This document shows, piece after piece, positions 54,925 to 64,000 of a DNA stretch of 64,000 nucleotides (positions within the stretch are counted from its first letter, which is position 1; each line of letters begins with the position of its first letter). Source of the stretch: Chaetomium olivaceum (taxonomy: Eukaryota > Ascomycota > Sordariomycetes > Sordariales > Chaetomiaceae); NCBI GenBank assembly GCA_039881045.1, contig JAYWVB010000023.1:1-64000 (forward strand), in the 5' to 3' direction. Under the pieces are notes generated by a model, which saw nothing but the letters and a program-made list of their open reading frames with translations, ran no database searches and was not told where the DNA came from. A program made the position numbers and the translations under genes.

Positions 54925-57900
54925 GGTGTAGGTAAAAGGTTGAGCGACGGCTCACAACCGGGGTTACCCAAGTTTGCAGCGCAAAGACGGCTGCAGCTCA
55001 GCAGTATGTCCGAGGATGTAACCTGGCGGACACGCAACTCAGCCCGCCGCGGAGTCTCGCGACCGGCTTGTGTGCGAGGTGCACGGAGATGCTGCTACCC
55101 CGGCCGGGCGGCTCTTGAAATTCAAGGTTTCCTGCCAACAGCAACCTGTGAGACTGGTGCGCCGAGATACCCTTGATGGAAAGACCAGAAAACGAGCCGC
55201 TGATCGTTCGAAAAGGTGAGACGGTATGGTATGCACACGAATGCCACAGCCCGAGATCCTGTTCTGGGCGCTCTGTTAGCACGCCTGCGGGTTCTCGACC
55301 GGCAGTCGCAGGTGAACTGATCGGCGGCCTAGCCCGGGCCTGATAGGGACCGAGTTCTTGGTTCGTTTGTAGATAAGCCTAGACTGATGCTCCCCCCCGG
55401 CGCAGTTGCAGGACGTAACCCCAGAGGAATCCTGAGGAGCCCGCGCGTCTACCCACGCCCCGATTTCCCTCCTGGTCCCAAGGTAGCAAGGGACGTGTGT
55501 GGTGCCTGAGTTCGGTATCGGTACCCTGCCCAGTCGGCAACCGGGAAGTCCTTATCGTGGGTATCTCGTGTAGCCTGCTGGTGGCCCCGGTCGTGCCGCT
55601 GGGGGGTTGGTTTCGTTGGCCGTAGGCCTGGTATCGTGGGTTCGGGAGATAAAGGGAGGGGGACACGATGGCCCTGGCGGCGGCGCAGAGATGGGAGGAG
55701 GAGCGATAGGCGAACAGGAGCGGCGGTATGCAGGGCCGTAGATTAGAAAATGCGGACCGAGACCACGGCGCCCGCGAATTGGGGGGCCCGGATCTATGTA
55801 ATGATGGAGACGAGCACAAGATAAGCCAGGCTTAGGCGCGTCATTTGCATTGGTAGCAAGACACACGACGGCTGATGATTCGACCCGTATCTTGTTTCCG
55901 GGGATAACGGGAGTTTGTTCCCAGGATAGTTGTTCAGAGCATTTTCTTCTCGAGACCAAAAAGAAGTTCAAGTTTGGTCTGATCTTGCCGTTGAGAAAGT
56001 GGAGAGCTCGGCGGGGAGAGAGTTTAACGACCGAGTCGGGAAGGAGCCCGGGTCGATAACTTGATAAGAGATGATGGAGATCAAAGGACCCCAGATCAGA
56101 GGGAAGGTCCTGCCTGGCTCGCCAAAAACCGGCAAGTACGGGAAGGAAGGAGCGTATAATTCCGAGATGGGAAAGAATAGAACGGAAGAGCAAGCCAGTG
56201 ATGTCAATCTCTTCAAATCTCCCCGCGGTCAGACGAAACAACAAGGGCGCGTTGTCACCACAAAAAGAGCTAGAGAACCAAGATGCCCAAGATCGCTGCC
56301 AGCTTTTTTCCAGCTTCGCCTCCGTGTAGATCAATTTCCCTCTAACGGGCTCAAGCGCACCCCGTCCTGCCGAAGCACTGGAGAGGTGGTGAATGGTGAG
56401 TGGTGACTCGTCCCGTCGCAGTAGAGAAACACACACACGGCAGTGCAGTCGGCCGTCTCTTCGTAGTTCGCACCTATCCTCGCTTCGTCATGGATGCAGA
56501 TGAAGCCGGAAGAGGCATGCAGAAAACATATGCAGTCCGATAACACCCCAGACTTTTTGCACCTTATCATGTCGATTTATTTCACGTTGAAATTCCTAAT
56601 GGCAAAGGCCCGAGATAACGTTGCAGCGTGCATGCTACCTGCAGGGACTTGTAACTTGCCTTCCAGGGGATCGATGCCTTACCGACCCGACGACCTCTCC
56701 ACATACAAAAAGACGACAAAGCCCAGCCGCCAAGTGCTTGTTCCCCAGTGCCCCTCCGTCCACCGCCCAAGTCACCTTCGAGTCACTCACACCACCACCG
56801 CAGCACTCCGCATTAGCCCCCGCCGTTGTTGAACCGTCGCTGCGGATGGGGCGCCAATTACCAAATAGAATCGCGCAGACGAGCTCTAGCCAGCCGGTTT
56901 GCCGCCCGTTTGGGAATACCCGCCACGTAATGGCTCCCCTTTGCCGAGTCAAGGTCGGGTTTATCAAGAGGAAGAAAGAAGGACGGTTGCAACCCAAAAG
57001 TCTATCCAGAGCCTGGTTTGTGTCATTCCCTTCTCACATGCTCTTCCTGTGCCCCGACTAGCCAGATTCCCATTCCCCATTTCCCATCCATCCCCATCCC
57101 CCTAGCAGATCTCGACAAAAACTCCCCGGAGACCCTTTTTCAGAGCTCAACCCCGAGGACGGCTCGTTAGTGCGTTAGTGGGCCCTGAGGCTCCCGGGGT
57201 ACCATGCACGACACCGGAAAACACGGCGTTGAAACGACAGAAACGATGAAACGGCCCGGGGGCCAGAGGGACGGACGGTAGCAAGCCAATGACTCGCCCG
57301 AGCCCAGTCTCTCCCGCTCCGAATCTTTATCGTCGTGCTTCAACTGTCTAATAAACCAAGGGTCGGGCAGACGGGAAGAATGCACAGCACACAGCACAGC
57401 AACACAGTGGAGTTGCCTAGCCAAATTGCATGCTGCAACGCTCAGCTGTCTTGTTGCTGGGTGTGGCTTGACTTGACCGCTGCTTTTGTGCTGGTGCCTG
57501 CCGGGTCAGAGTGTGAGGTAACACAACCTGGAGCCGTTGATGGTGGTGTGTCTCTGAATATGTGTGTGTGCGTGTGGTGCGGTTCTAACTACATATTGTA
57601 GTTACCCTTACCTATGTGTGGAAGGGAAGGGCGGCCTCCAACCAAGAATAGAATGGGCTGGAACCAAAGTGGCTGCAGAAAACACATGACAATTTACCAC
57701 AAGTGATCGCATCAAGCGCGTGAGCGGTAAATGGTCGTGTGTTTCGTGGTGCTTGTCTCGCGCCGCCCAGCAGATCCCGTCCCCTCAGATCACAGATCGC
57801 CTTGTCAGTCGTGTGTGTGCGAGTCTGTCTGCAAAGAACCGGGAGGAGACAAGGACAAGGACAAGACAAGGACCAGGACCAGCGAAGCGCAACGCAACAA

Positions 57901-59094
57901 CCCCTCACTCGCCTCCGCGCCCCCTTCCCCTCCACACCAAAAAAAAGCCGAGACACCAAAAATCGGCTTTCAGTGGGCCCACCTGCAAGTCCCGTTCACA
58001 AACGCAGCTCTTCTGAACAAGCTATGTACAAACTACCCAACAAGATAACTAAATTATACTTTGAAATACAGAATATATGGATGTTAGAAATTTTGTTTCA
58101 CTTTCTTCTGTGAAGTCCAGTTCGATTTGACCGAGAAACATCACATCCAAATAGCTCTGTCTAGGTACTTTGGGTGTAATCTGTATCTTTTTTTTTCCCC
58201 AGGGGGGAAAGGCAGGTCCCCTGGAAAAGTTAAGCTTCAAACGACCCCGCCACCGCCGAGCCCAAGTTCCGGGGTGGCACCCTGCAGCACCACCCATACC
58301 ACACCAACACCAACACCAACACCCAACACCAACCCACCTGCACTACCAAACACAGCGTCGAGCGTTTCGCGTTACACGAGCAATCAGCACAATGGACGCC
58401 CAGTCGAGCGAGATTGGGCCGGGACCGCGAGCGCGGGGGGGGCGCTGCGCCGGCGGCTCGAAACCTGCGCATCAGCGCTTGTCCGACTTCGCCAATCTAC
58501 ATCGGCTAGAGGGTCGACCAGCAAGCGAGAAAAGAGAAAGCAAGACCCCCCCAAGTCCCAGGCCGGCCCCGCGGATGCAGGGAAAGAGGAGGCGGGGGGG
58601 GGGGGGGGGGAGGAGGGAAACGAAGCGTCGGTCGGTCGGTAGGTCGGTGTTCGAGCCGGCCGGCTGAAATCGCCTACTGTACCCTGCCCCCCAGTCTCTG
58701 CGGCAAGGCAAGTATACCCGGGGGGTGCTCTGACACGACGACACGATGCGATACATAGATAAGGAGGGCCACGGAGAAGGAGTGGGCTGTCGATCCCGAC
58801 ATCCGGCTGCAGAAAATAGTGGGATTTCCTATTGGGGTTTTGCTTCCCCGTCAACACGTGCTTTCTGTGGAATCTCTCCGCAAACGGGTTTCATTGGGCT
58901 TCTCGAGACATGTAACTCCGTAGAATCTCACATCCAGGGCCGAAGTCGGGTCGGGAACGGCCCTCACTGGCCAACCCACGGCAGCGATAACGGTCGAAAA
59001 AGCCGACTCCTGTTGAGATTTGCCGGGCCCGTTTGTCTCCCGGGGCGGGGCGGACGGTCTCGGCACTCTAAACGATCGACCATCGGCTGCGTCT
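54925..59094. other. 4.2-kb region upstream of the TamA-like gene, no gene supported
   Basis: The longest frame, 55552-56436 minus (294 codons), has a Pro/Arg/Ser-rich, low-information C-terminal half, and I do not accept it as a gene; it may be part of a long tamA leader. A C-rich run lies at 55389-55396 and a G16-type run at about 58595-58611. The region around 57140-58100 is G/C and CA/AG-rich without gene-like frames. Confidence 0.4.
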
Positions 59095-59957
59095 TTACTC
59101 TGACCTGCCGTCCTGTGCCGACGGAGGATACCATACCATGCACTCCTCCCGATATATCTCGCTCAGCGCGGTAAGCCCAGGCCGCGGTATCCTCATCTCA
59201 AACCCGTCAATGGCCGTGAACCCAAGCCTTTGATACATCGACACCGCAACACCAGTGCTCTCGATGTACACCGGCAGTCCGTCTGCCGCAGCCATGGCGA
59301 GAACCTTCCGGGTGAGTAGCGAGCCGGCACCCTGTCCTTGATAGGCGGGGTCGATGCATACAAAACTCAAGCCTAGGAGTCGGTTGATGTTAGCCCTCGG
59401 TATTCGTCAAAAGCCGGAGAGCCGGGCCGGACGGGGTAAAGATCGGAGCGGCGCCTGCAGCGGGCCGGGCCGAAATCGAGACCCCTGATCCGGAGCAGGG
59501 CGACTACCGGGTGTAGTATTTGGTCCGGGAATGGCGCATTAAAAATGGGGGAAAGTTGATAGCACACACAATAGCAAGCTTGTTCGCCAAAGCATCTCTT
59601 CTTGGCCTCCTCCGCCAGCGACGCATAGCCGTCGAGGAACTCGCGCCGACATCCCTCCAAATACCGCAAATCGCCGCTCTCCAGCTTGACATCCGCCGGG
59701 TGTGACGGTGAGTCCCACTTGGCGAACCCCGCGACCACGTCCGTCTCGGGATCCCGCGCGACCAGAAACCCGGTAGCAGGATTGCGCAGCTGCTCGAGGG
59801 CGTAATCTTCCATGAAGCGCTGGAGAGCCCTGAGGCTATCGCGGGCGGGGAACTGCGCATGCAGCAAAGGGTTGGCGTCCATGGCGGCAAGGTGGATCTC
59901 GGCGATGCGGGGCGCGTCAGCCTCTTGGGGCCGGGTGACCACAAAGTCCCGAGCCAT
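59095..59957 (-). CDS. GNAT-family N-acetyltransferase
   Basis: Exon 1 is 59570-59957 and exon 2 is 59095-59372, with a 197-nt intron (long for this window); 221 residues. The start is MARDFVVTRPQEADAPRIAE then IHLAAMDANPLLHAQFP, typical of fungal GNAT proteins with the beta1-alpha1 unit. GFLVARDPETDVVAGFAKWD is the beta2-beta4 sheet. The acetyl-CoA binding motif A, CIDPAYQGQGAGSLLTRKVL (Q-x-x-G-x-G/A), lies in exon 2 just after the intron, followed by the usual IESTGVAVSMYQRLGFTAID. Soluble; acceptor substrate unknown. It lies 157 bp downstream of the microexon-bearing regulator on the same strand, which suggests but does not show a link. Confidence 0.88.
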
Positions 59958-60114
59958 TGGGACGGAAACTAACGATGTACCGTCGCTTTTGATGTCACGA
60001 TGGGAAAGCGGGAGCTAGCTAAGCGTCGAGCTTGCTTCGCGGGTCGCCACGAGGGCCCGGGGACCAAAAAGGCGGCTAGCGACGCAAGGCGGTCATGTGA
60101 CGGGTGCCACGCGG

Positions 60115-61490
60115 TCAACACGACGTCTCCGAGTGGTCAGCGGGTCCGGGATGGAAAGATAAACCCTCGGCTTCCGGCTGGGTTTGGCTGTCGAATTTGT
60201 CCTTCTCTAGAGCGTCCTGTAGCATCTGGTATGGGGTCTCTACCCATGCGTACCACTCCCCGCCGCGGAAATGCTCAGCGAGCAAGGTCAGAAAATGCTG
60301 GCCCGCGCCCCCCATCAGCCAAACCCCACGGCAATGGTACATGGCCAGGAAGAAGTATGCAAGAACGGCTAGGGCCTCAGGTCGGCGAGTGTTCAGCATT
60401 TGAACGAATGGCTGGCCGAGCATTGCTGCCCAAGAGCAAAGAATATAACCTCGGCTTTCCGGTTTGGGCTTTGCATCAAATACCCACTGCACGAGGTCGA
60501 CGGCGCGAAGCGCGTGTTCTCGCTCCTCCGCATCCAGGCTCGCGGACGATGTGAGTCTCTCCCGGATATCATCGCATTCTTGTCCCTCGCTCGTTAGCTG
60601 ATACCACTGGGGCACCACCTCGTCAAGGATGATTTTGAGTTCGGTCTTTCGGATCTCATCCCAGTAGCCGTGCATAACGGTATGCATCCCGCGGTGGAGG
60701 GCTACATATGCCACAAACCGAGATATGGCGGAGTCGGCGTCTAAATCTCGATAGGACAACATATCGCAGAGCGCATGGATCCCAAGTATACTCGAGAACA
60801 TGAAAACGGGCACACGCTTCTCGACCGACTCGCCGTAAAGGCCGATATCGATGCTGTTGAAGATTGTGAGGGCTTGAGTCTGGAGTTGGATGGCCAGGTT
60901 GTGATAAAAAGACTGCTGATCGGGCCGCACCACGCTCAAGTGGTGAGCTGAGAGGGCGAGCACTGAATGCATGATGTATGGTTCCCGGAGGGCTAAGCTC
61001 ATGACAATATCCTTCATGGAGGTATCAATGAGGGGATGCAGGTCTTTGCTGGTCGTATAATGGTACAGAAGCTCCATATGAACCATGTCAACCCGCGAGT
61101 GCGGATCCTCGACCGGAACGGAGGGTTGGAGCCATGGGAACGATGCCGGGGCTGACGTCGGGGTCGAAGCAGGTCCTGTAGATGGGGGCTGCGGGCTGGC
61201 AGATGTGTCCGATGGCGACCTTTCAGCGGCCCGCCAAGGAGTAGAGTACTGGCATTTCCGGTCGACCGTCGTACAATTCATGCAATGTGGGCGGGTTTCG
61301 TCGCACTACGAAGGTTAGCGAATTGCGAGGGCGAGATGACGCCGAGATAAGACGTACTTTAACTACAGAGGAATCACAGTCAGATATAAGCTAGGGACAG
61401 GGGGTTACACAAGAAAGGGGTATACTGACTATGTCGCTTCTTGCATTCAAGACACCCGTTCCGGGATTTTCTATGGGTGCGCCTCATCAT
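60115..61490 (-). CDS. Zn2Cys6 transcription factor (Fungal_trans_2-like) with a 5-nt microexon in the zinc cluster
   Basis: Proposed exons are 61430-61490, a microexon 61358-61362 (TTAAA) and 60115-61305; introns are 61363-61429 (GTCAGT...CTGTAG) and 61306-61357 (GTACGT...TCGTAG). Joined, the cluster reads GCLECKKRH, then IKC with I and K from the microexon, then DETRPHCMNCTTVDRKC: exactly C-x2-C-x6-C-x6-C-x2-C-x6-C. All phases fit (61 + 5 + 1191 = 1257 nt), giving 418 residues. Upstream basic residues MMRRTHRKSRN help DNA contact. The remaining 330 residues are helical (VDMVHMELLYHYTTSKDLHP, EPYIMHSVLALSAHHLSVVR, FMFSSILGIHALCDMLSYRD), the pattern of sterol-uptake-type (Upc2-like) and other short Fungal_trans_2 regulators. 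Start ATG is the first of the pair at 61490/61487. Targets unknown. Confidence 0.85.
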
Positions 61491-61836
61491 CCTTCGAATC
61501 TCTCTCCCGGGCGTCCGGGCCGTGCCGAGAATCTTGCCTTCACTGCTCCTTCTAAGCCGCTGCCCACTGAAATGTCGGGGAAAAGTGGAAAGAACTTATA
61601 TGTATTCCGCGGGTTCCGGCGAGACTTCTCTCCCTGAATGCCGCGTAGTCGCAATTTCTGGCATGACGCGTTGCGCGGCCACAGCCACATCCGCATCGCC
61701 AAGCATATATGGATCCGGGCAACGAAGCCGAGCGGCGGAGCCCTCCGGGATTTGTGGGGTCATTTTGACAACCTCGAAGCCGGACCTCAAGAGCGACGGG
61801 GCGGCTGATGCCAGGGGGAGGTATTTGAGCCGTTCA
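61491..61836. promoter_or_regulatory. Short spacer upstream of the microexon-bearing regulator
   Basis: 346 bp between two minus-strand genes: the 3' flank of the OB-like gene and promoter of the regulator. No gene or clear motif seen. Confidence 0.35.
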
Positions 61837-62931
61837 TCATGACATTTGCGTGTCATCGGCCGGTGGTCTGTTCCAACGTGGTTTGGGGTCCAATTTGGTT
61901 TCGTTGTGGCCTCCTCGTCCCACAAAATTGAGGACCCAATCTCGGACACGCCGCGTCTTCTCGAGCTGCGGGTGGGCACCCCCTGCGGATAACAAGTCGG
62001 AAGTGCTGTAGTATCCTCCTGTGTCTAGAGGATCCAACTTCATTCGGTAGAGCAAGTGCACCCTAGTCAAATCTTTCCGTAGGCTAGATCCGTAGACCTT
62101 TTTCATGAACACATTGAAAGCCACATTTTGAATGAGAACGACGTCCCGCGGCCGCAGCCCCCCGAGGGCGCTTTCTTCGACGCTGTCGTAGGGAAGCCAG
62201 TACGTTATAGCAAAACCGGCCCTCGTCTCGTCTCCAACGAGCACCTCGACTAGGTATTTAGTGGCACCCCAGCGGGTTTTGACAGCCCGCGCCTGTGAGA
62301 TGGAGATGATGCCTACGATTAGGTTGTAGGTCATGGTCTGGGGTTGAATCTTGAGGAGATAGGCCGCTGACGGGATGCTCTTGAGGTCGCCGATGAGGTC
62401 ACTGCCACGGAACAGGATTGGCCCTTTGGTGGATCCTGGCTGGCTACCATTGCCGCTCAGGAAGGAGGTGCTGTCACTGAGCAACGATGTCGATTGCCCA
62501 GCTGATTGGGAGACCAGTTGAGAAGAAGACAACTCTTCATGGACGATAATTGAATGCTCGTAAAACTGAGAGAGGATGGAATTTTGCTCCCCATCATCAC
62601 CATCTGAGTCAAAAGACAAAGATACGGTGGTGAGGAACTCGGGACTAGGACCAAAAGCGGATTCCTCGGGCCCGTAGTAAATACCTCTGTCATACTGCTG
62701 TGAAAACCCCGTCGGGATGGTTGTCTTGCCCAGTGACAATGATCTCCAAGCTGCATGTTCTGATGCTGGCGAGGTCGTGGGGTGGAGTTGTCCGTTTTCT
62801 GTGGCTAGTCCGGCGAACCGCGCGATGGTGTCTTGGAATTCCGACAACAACCCACTTTTGCGCCAGTCGAGGGTATTGCTATCTGGGGCTCCAGAGAATA
62901 TCAAAATTTTGTTGACCATAATGCGCAGCAT
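61837..62931 (-). CDS. Fungal protein with an OB-fold-like C-terminal domain, unknown function
   Basis: A single exon. The open frame extends upstream to 63129, but that first codon is TTG; the first ATG is 62931 and a second is at 62919. 364 residues. The N-terminal part starts MVNKILIFSGAPDSNTLDWR and is Ser/Gln/Asp-rich (probably disordered, residues 40-185). The C-terminal half has alternating hydrophobic strands: MTYNLIVGIISISQARAVKT, KYLVEVLVGDETRAGFAITY, WLPYDSV, LRPRDVVLIQNVAFNVFMKK. This is the strand pattern of single-stranded nucleic-acid-binding OB folds, including a strand ending L-R-P-x-D-V-V-L, as in DNA-binding OB domains. I infer an ssDNA- or telomere/repair-related role only weakly. 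The gene is head to head with ERG27. Confidence 0.6.
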   Translation of the reverse strand: MLRIMVNKILIFSGAPDSNTLDWRKSGLLSEFQDTIARFAGLATENGQLHPTTSPASEHAAWRSLSLGKTTIPTGFSQQYDRGIYYGPEESAFGPSPEFLTTVSLSFDSDGDDGEQNSILSQFYEHSIIVHEELSSSQLVSQSAGQSTSLLSDSTSFLSGNGSQPGSTKGPILFRGSDLIGDLKSIPSAAYLLKIQPQTMTYNLIVGIISISQARAVKTRWGATKYLVEVLVGDETRAGFAITYWLPYDSVEESALGGLRPRDVVLIQNVAFNVFMKKVYGSSLRKDLTRVHLLYRMKLDPLDTGGYYSTSDLLSAGGAHPQLEKTRRVRDWVLNFVGRGGHNETKLDPKPRWNRPPADDTQMS

Positions 62932-63536
62932 ATAGAATAAAATTTTTGTTGTTGTCGATGCCGAGTCCAGAAGATGCAAGTGCGAGAGCAGGCCCAGTTC
63001 TCTTTTTGAGATCCGACAGGGGCAGCTGGAAGTCAGGTGGGGTCTACCTATCTTAATTGGGAGTTGCGTCCGATCTTTCAGATCCTGTCCACTAAGTGTC
63101 AAAGCTGTCAGGTTGAAGTACTGTAGCAAGAAAAGGGCGTTCTACCATGTGTCGTGTTCTTTTATTGACTAGTAAAAATCATTATCTAGGTGCCTACACT
63201 ACCTAGGTAGGAGGTAGGGAGTGATGGATATGCGGCAGACGCCGGAAAATTGTGACGACTGCCAGACTCGCATCCCTGCACGGACATGTATCCCCCCTGT
63301 CGGGTTTTGTCCAATTGCTGATTTGGGTAAACGTAAATTTGTACATTCAGGTTCCCCCCGTGCCCCTTAGCGACGAGAACTGCGGTCAACGCGAAAGCTC
63401 ACGATTATACGGAAGAGTCGATTGTCACCGGCTAGATTATTCTCGGTACTTCAGTGACCGTTTTTGTGAGCAAAGGCGGTAGTCAAAACTGCATTGTACG
63501 GTTAGAACCCGAAAAATTATTATTATCACCACCACA
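62932..63536. promoter_or_regulatory. Divergent promoter between the OB-like gene and ERG27
   Basis: About 600 bp separate the two divergent starts. It contains ACCTAGGTAGG at 63201-63211 and a TTATTATTATC tract just before the ERG27 ATG. No gene is seen. Confidence 0.4.
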
Positions 63537-64000
63537 ATGATAATGCCACCTTGGGATGCGGTTCCTGCCGAAAACACCTTGTTCGTCCTGGTGACGGGCG
63601 GGAATAGGTACGTCTTGTCCAATCGGGACACCCAATTGATTCCTTCTAATGTTTCTTTTTGCAGCGGCATTGGTTTCGGCATCGGCGAGCGCCTTATCGA
63701 CGAGTATCTTACCACCCGTTCTCTCTCGTCGCATATCGTCGTGATCCCGACTACGCGAAGCATCAAGAAGTCACAAGAAACGATCGACGGCCTCCGAAAA
63801 CATACCAGAGAATTTGCGGAAACATCAACAGCCCTCCGTGCTCGCGCAGGGCCGAGTTACGACCCGAAACAAACCACACGGCGAGTCCACATCCTCAGCG
63901 TTCAGCTCGACCTCTGCAACCTGCTGTCAGTCCGCCGATGCGCGAACCAGCTCGTCTCCGGGACTCTCAGCAGTCCTAGCGACGATGGCGACTTTGTGTC
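63537..64000 (+). CDS. ERG27: 3-ketosteroid reductase, ergosterol biosynthesis (partial, runs off right edge)
   Basis: NADPH-dependent short-chain dehydrogenase that reduces the C3 ketone during removal of the C4 methyl groups in ergosterol synthesis, at the ER or lipid droplets with Erg25-Erg26-Erg28. Exon 1 is 63537-63607, the intron 63608-63664 (57 nt), and exon 2 from 63665 continues to the edge. The joined Rossmann motif is LVTGGNSGIGFGIGERLIDE, the T-G-x3-G-x-G signature. It is followed by the family-specific SSHIVVIPTTRSIKKSQETI and, after an insert, HILSVQLDLCNLLSVRRCAN (the D-L-x-x-L segment that contacts adenine). The catalytic Y-x3-K lies beyond the window. Start ATG 63537 (CCACAATG) was chosen; a second in-frame ATG is at 63543. 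Confidence 0.85.
   Translation, partial: MIMPPWDAVPAENTLFVLVTGGNRYVLSNRDTQLIPSNVSFCSGIGFGIGERLIDEYLTTRSLSSHIVVIPTTRSIKKSQETIDGLRKHTREFAETSTALRARAGPSYDPKQTTRRVHILSVQLDLCNLLSVRRCANQLVSGTLSSPSDDGDFV

Noticed and set aside
55552..56436. 294-codon open frame on the minus strand upstream of the TamA-like gene
   Set aside because: No domain, Pro/Arg/Ser-rich chance-like composition in its second half; G+C-rich DNA easily keeps such frames open. Possibly leader sequence.

Overview
This window is nuclear DNA of a filamentous ascomycete, most likely a sordariomycete (order Sordariales or close). The evidence is short spliceosomal introns (45-200 nt, GT...AG, CTAAC/CTGAC-like branch points), strong G/C preference at third codon positions, Zn2Cys6 regulators, a NACHT-WD40 (NWD) STAND protein, a Tad-like LINE relic and recurrent ACCTAGGTA-type intergenic motifs. 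It is eukaryotic, so no operons, ribosome binding sites or CRISPR are expected.

Layout. 1-14 kb is housekeeping-like: the 3'-truncated copy of a METTL25/RRNAD1-type methyltransferase (-), mitochondrial ribosomal protein uS13m (+), an M19 membrane dipeptidase (-), an F-BAR/DEP/RhoGAP protein of the Rgd2 class (+), a single-copy cellular reverse transcriptase of the rvt family (+) and a 2EXR/F-box-like protein (-). 14-26 kb holds long spacers, a small KKSGDGT-repeat protein (+), a MARVEL membrane protein (+), ribosome biogenesis factor NOP16 (-) and a Zn2Cys6 regulator (-). 26-34 kb is an unusually long stretch in which I recognise no gene.

34-43 kb is the accessory region. It contains a LINE remnant with ORF1 only and a duplicated (TG)n tail (-), a 3.4-kb NWD-type NLR gene with just two near-identical 126-bp WD40 repeats (+), the N-terminal piece of a Tc1/mariner transposase (-), and a small predicted membrane-anchored protein with three 29-residue repeats (+). 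The NLR and the repeat protein together are the best candidate here for an undescribed allorecognition or immunity-type locus, but the functional link is inference only.

43-64 kb returns to conserved genes: a Mid2-like single-pass membrane protein (-), a conserved membrane protein (-), the RXT2 subunit of the Rpd3L/Sin3 complex (+), a 14-TM MFS exporter (+), a TamA/Dal81-type nitrogen regulator (-), a GNAT acetyltransferase (-), a Zn2Cys6 regulator with a 5-nt microexon inside its zinc cluster (-), an OB-like conserved protein (-) and the 5' part of the ERG27 3-ketosteroid reductase (+).

A major caveat is that about fourteen single-base indels, most in short homopolymers, break otherwise conserved reading frames in many of these genes (dipeptidase, Rgd2, NOP16, NLR, RXT2, TamA and others). 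In every case one base restores both the family-like frame and a total length divisible by three. I read this mainly as assembly error, so the broken genes are annotated as CDS rather than pseudogenes. Exon boundaries were placed by eye from splice signals and frame continuity.
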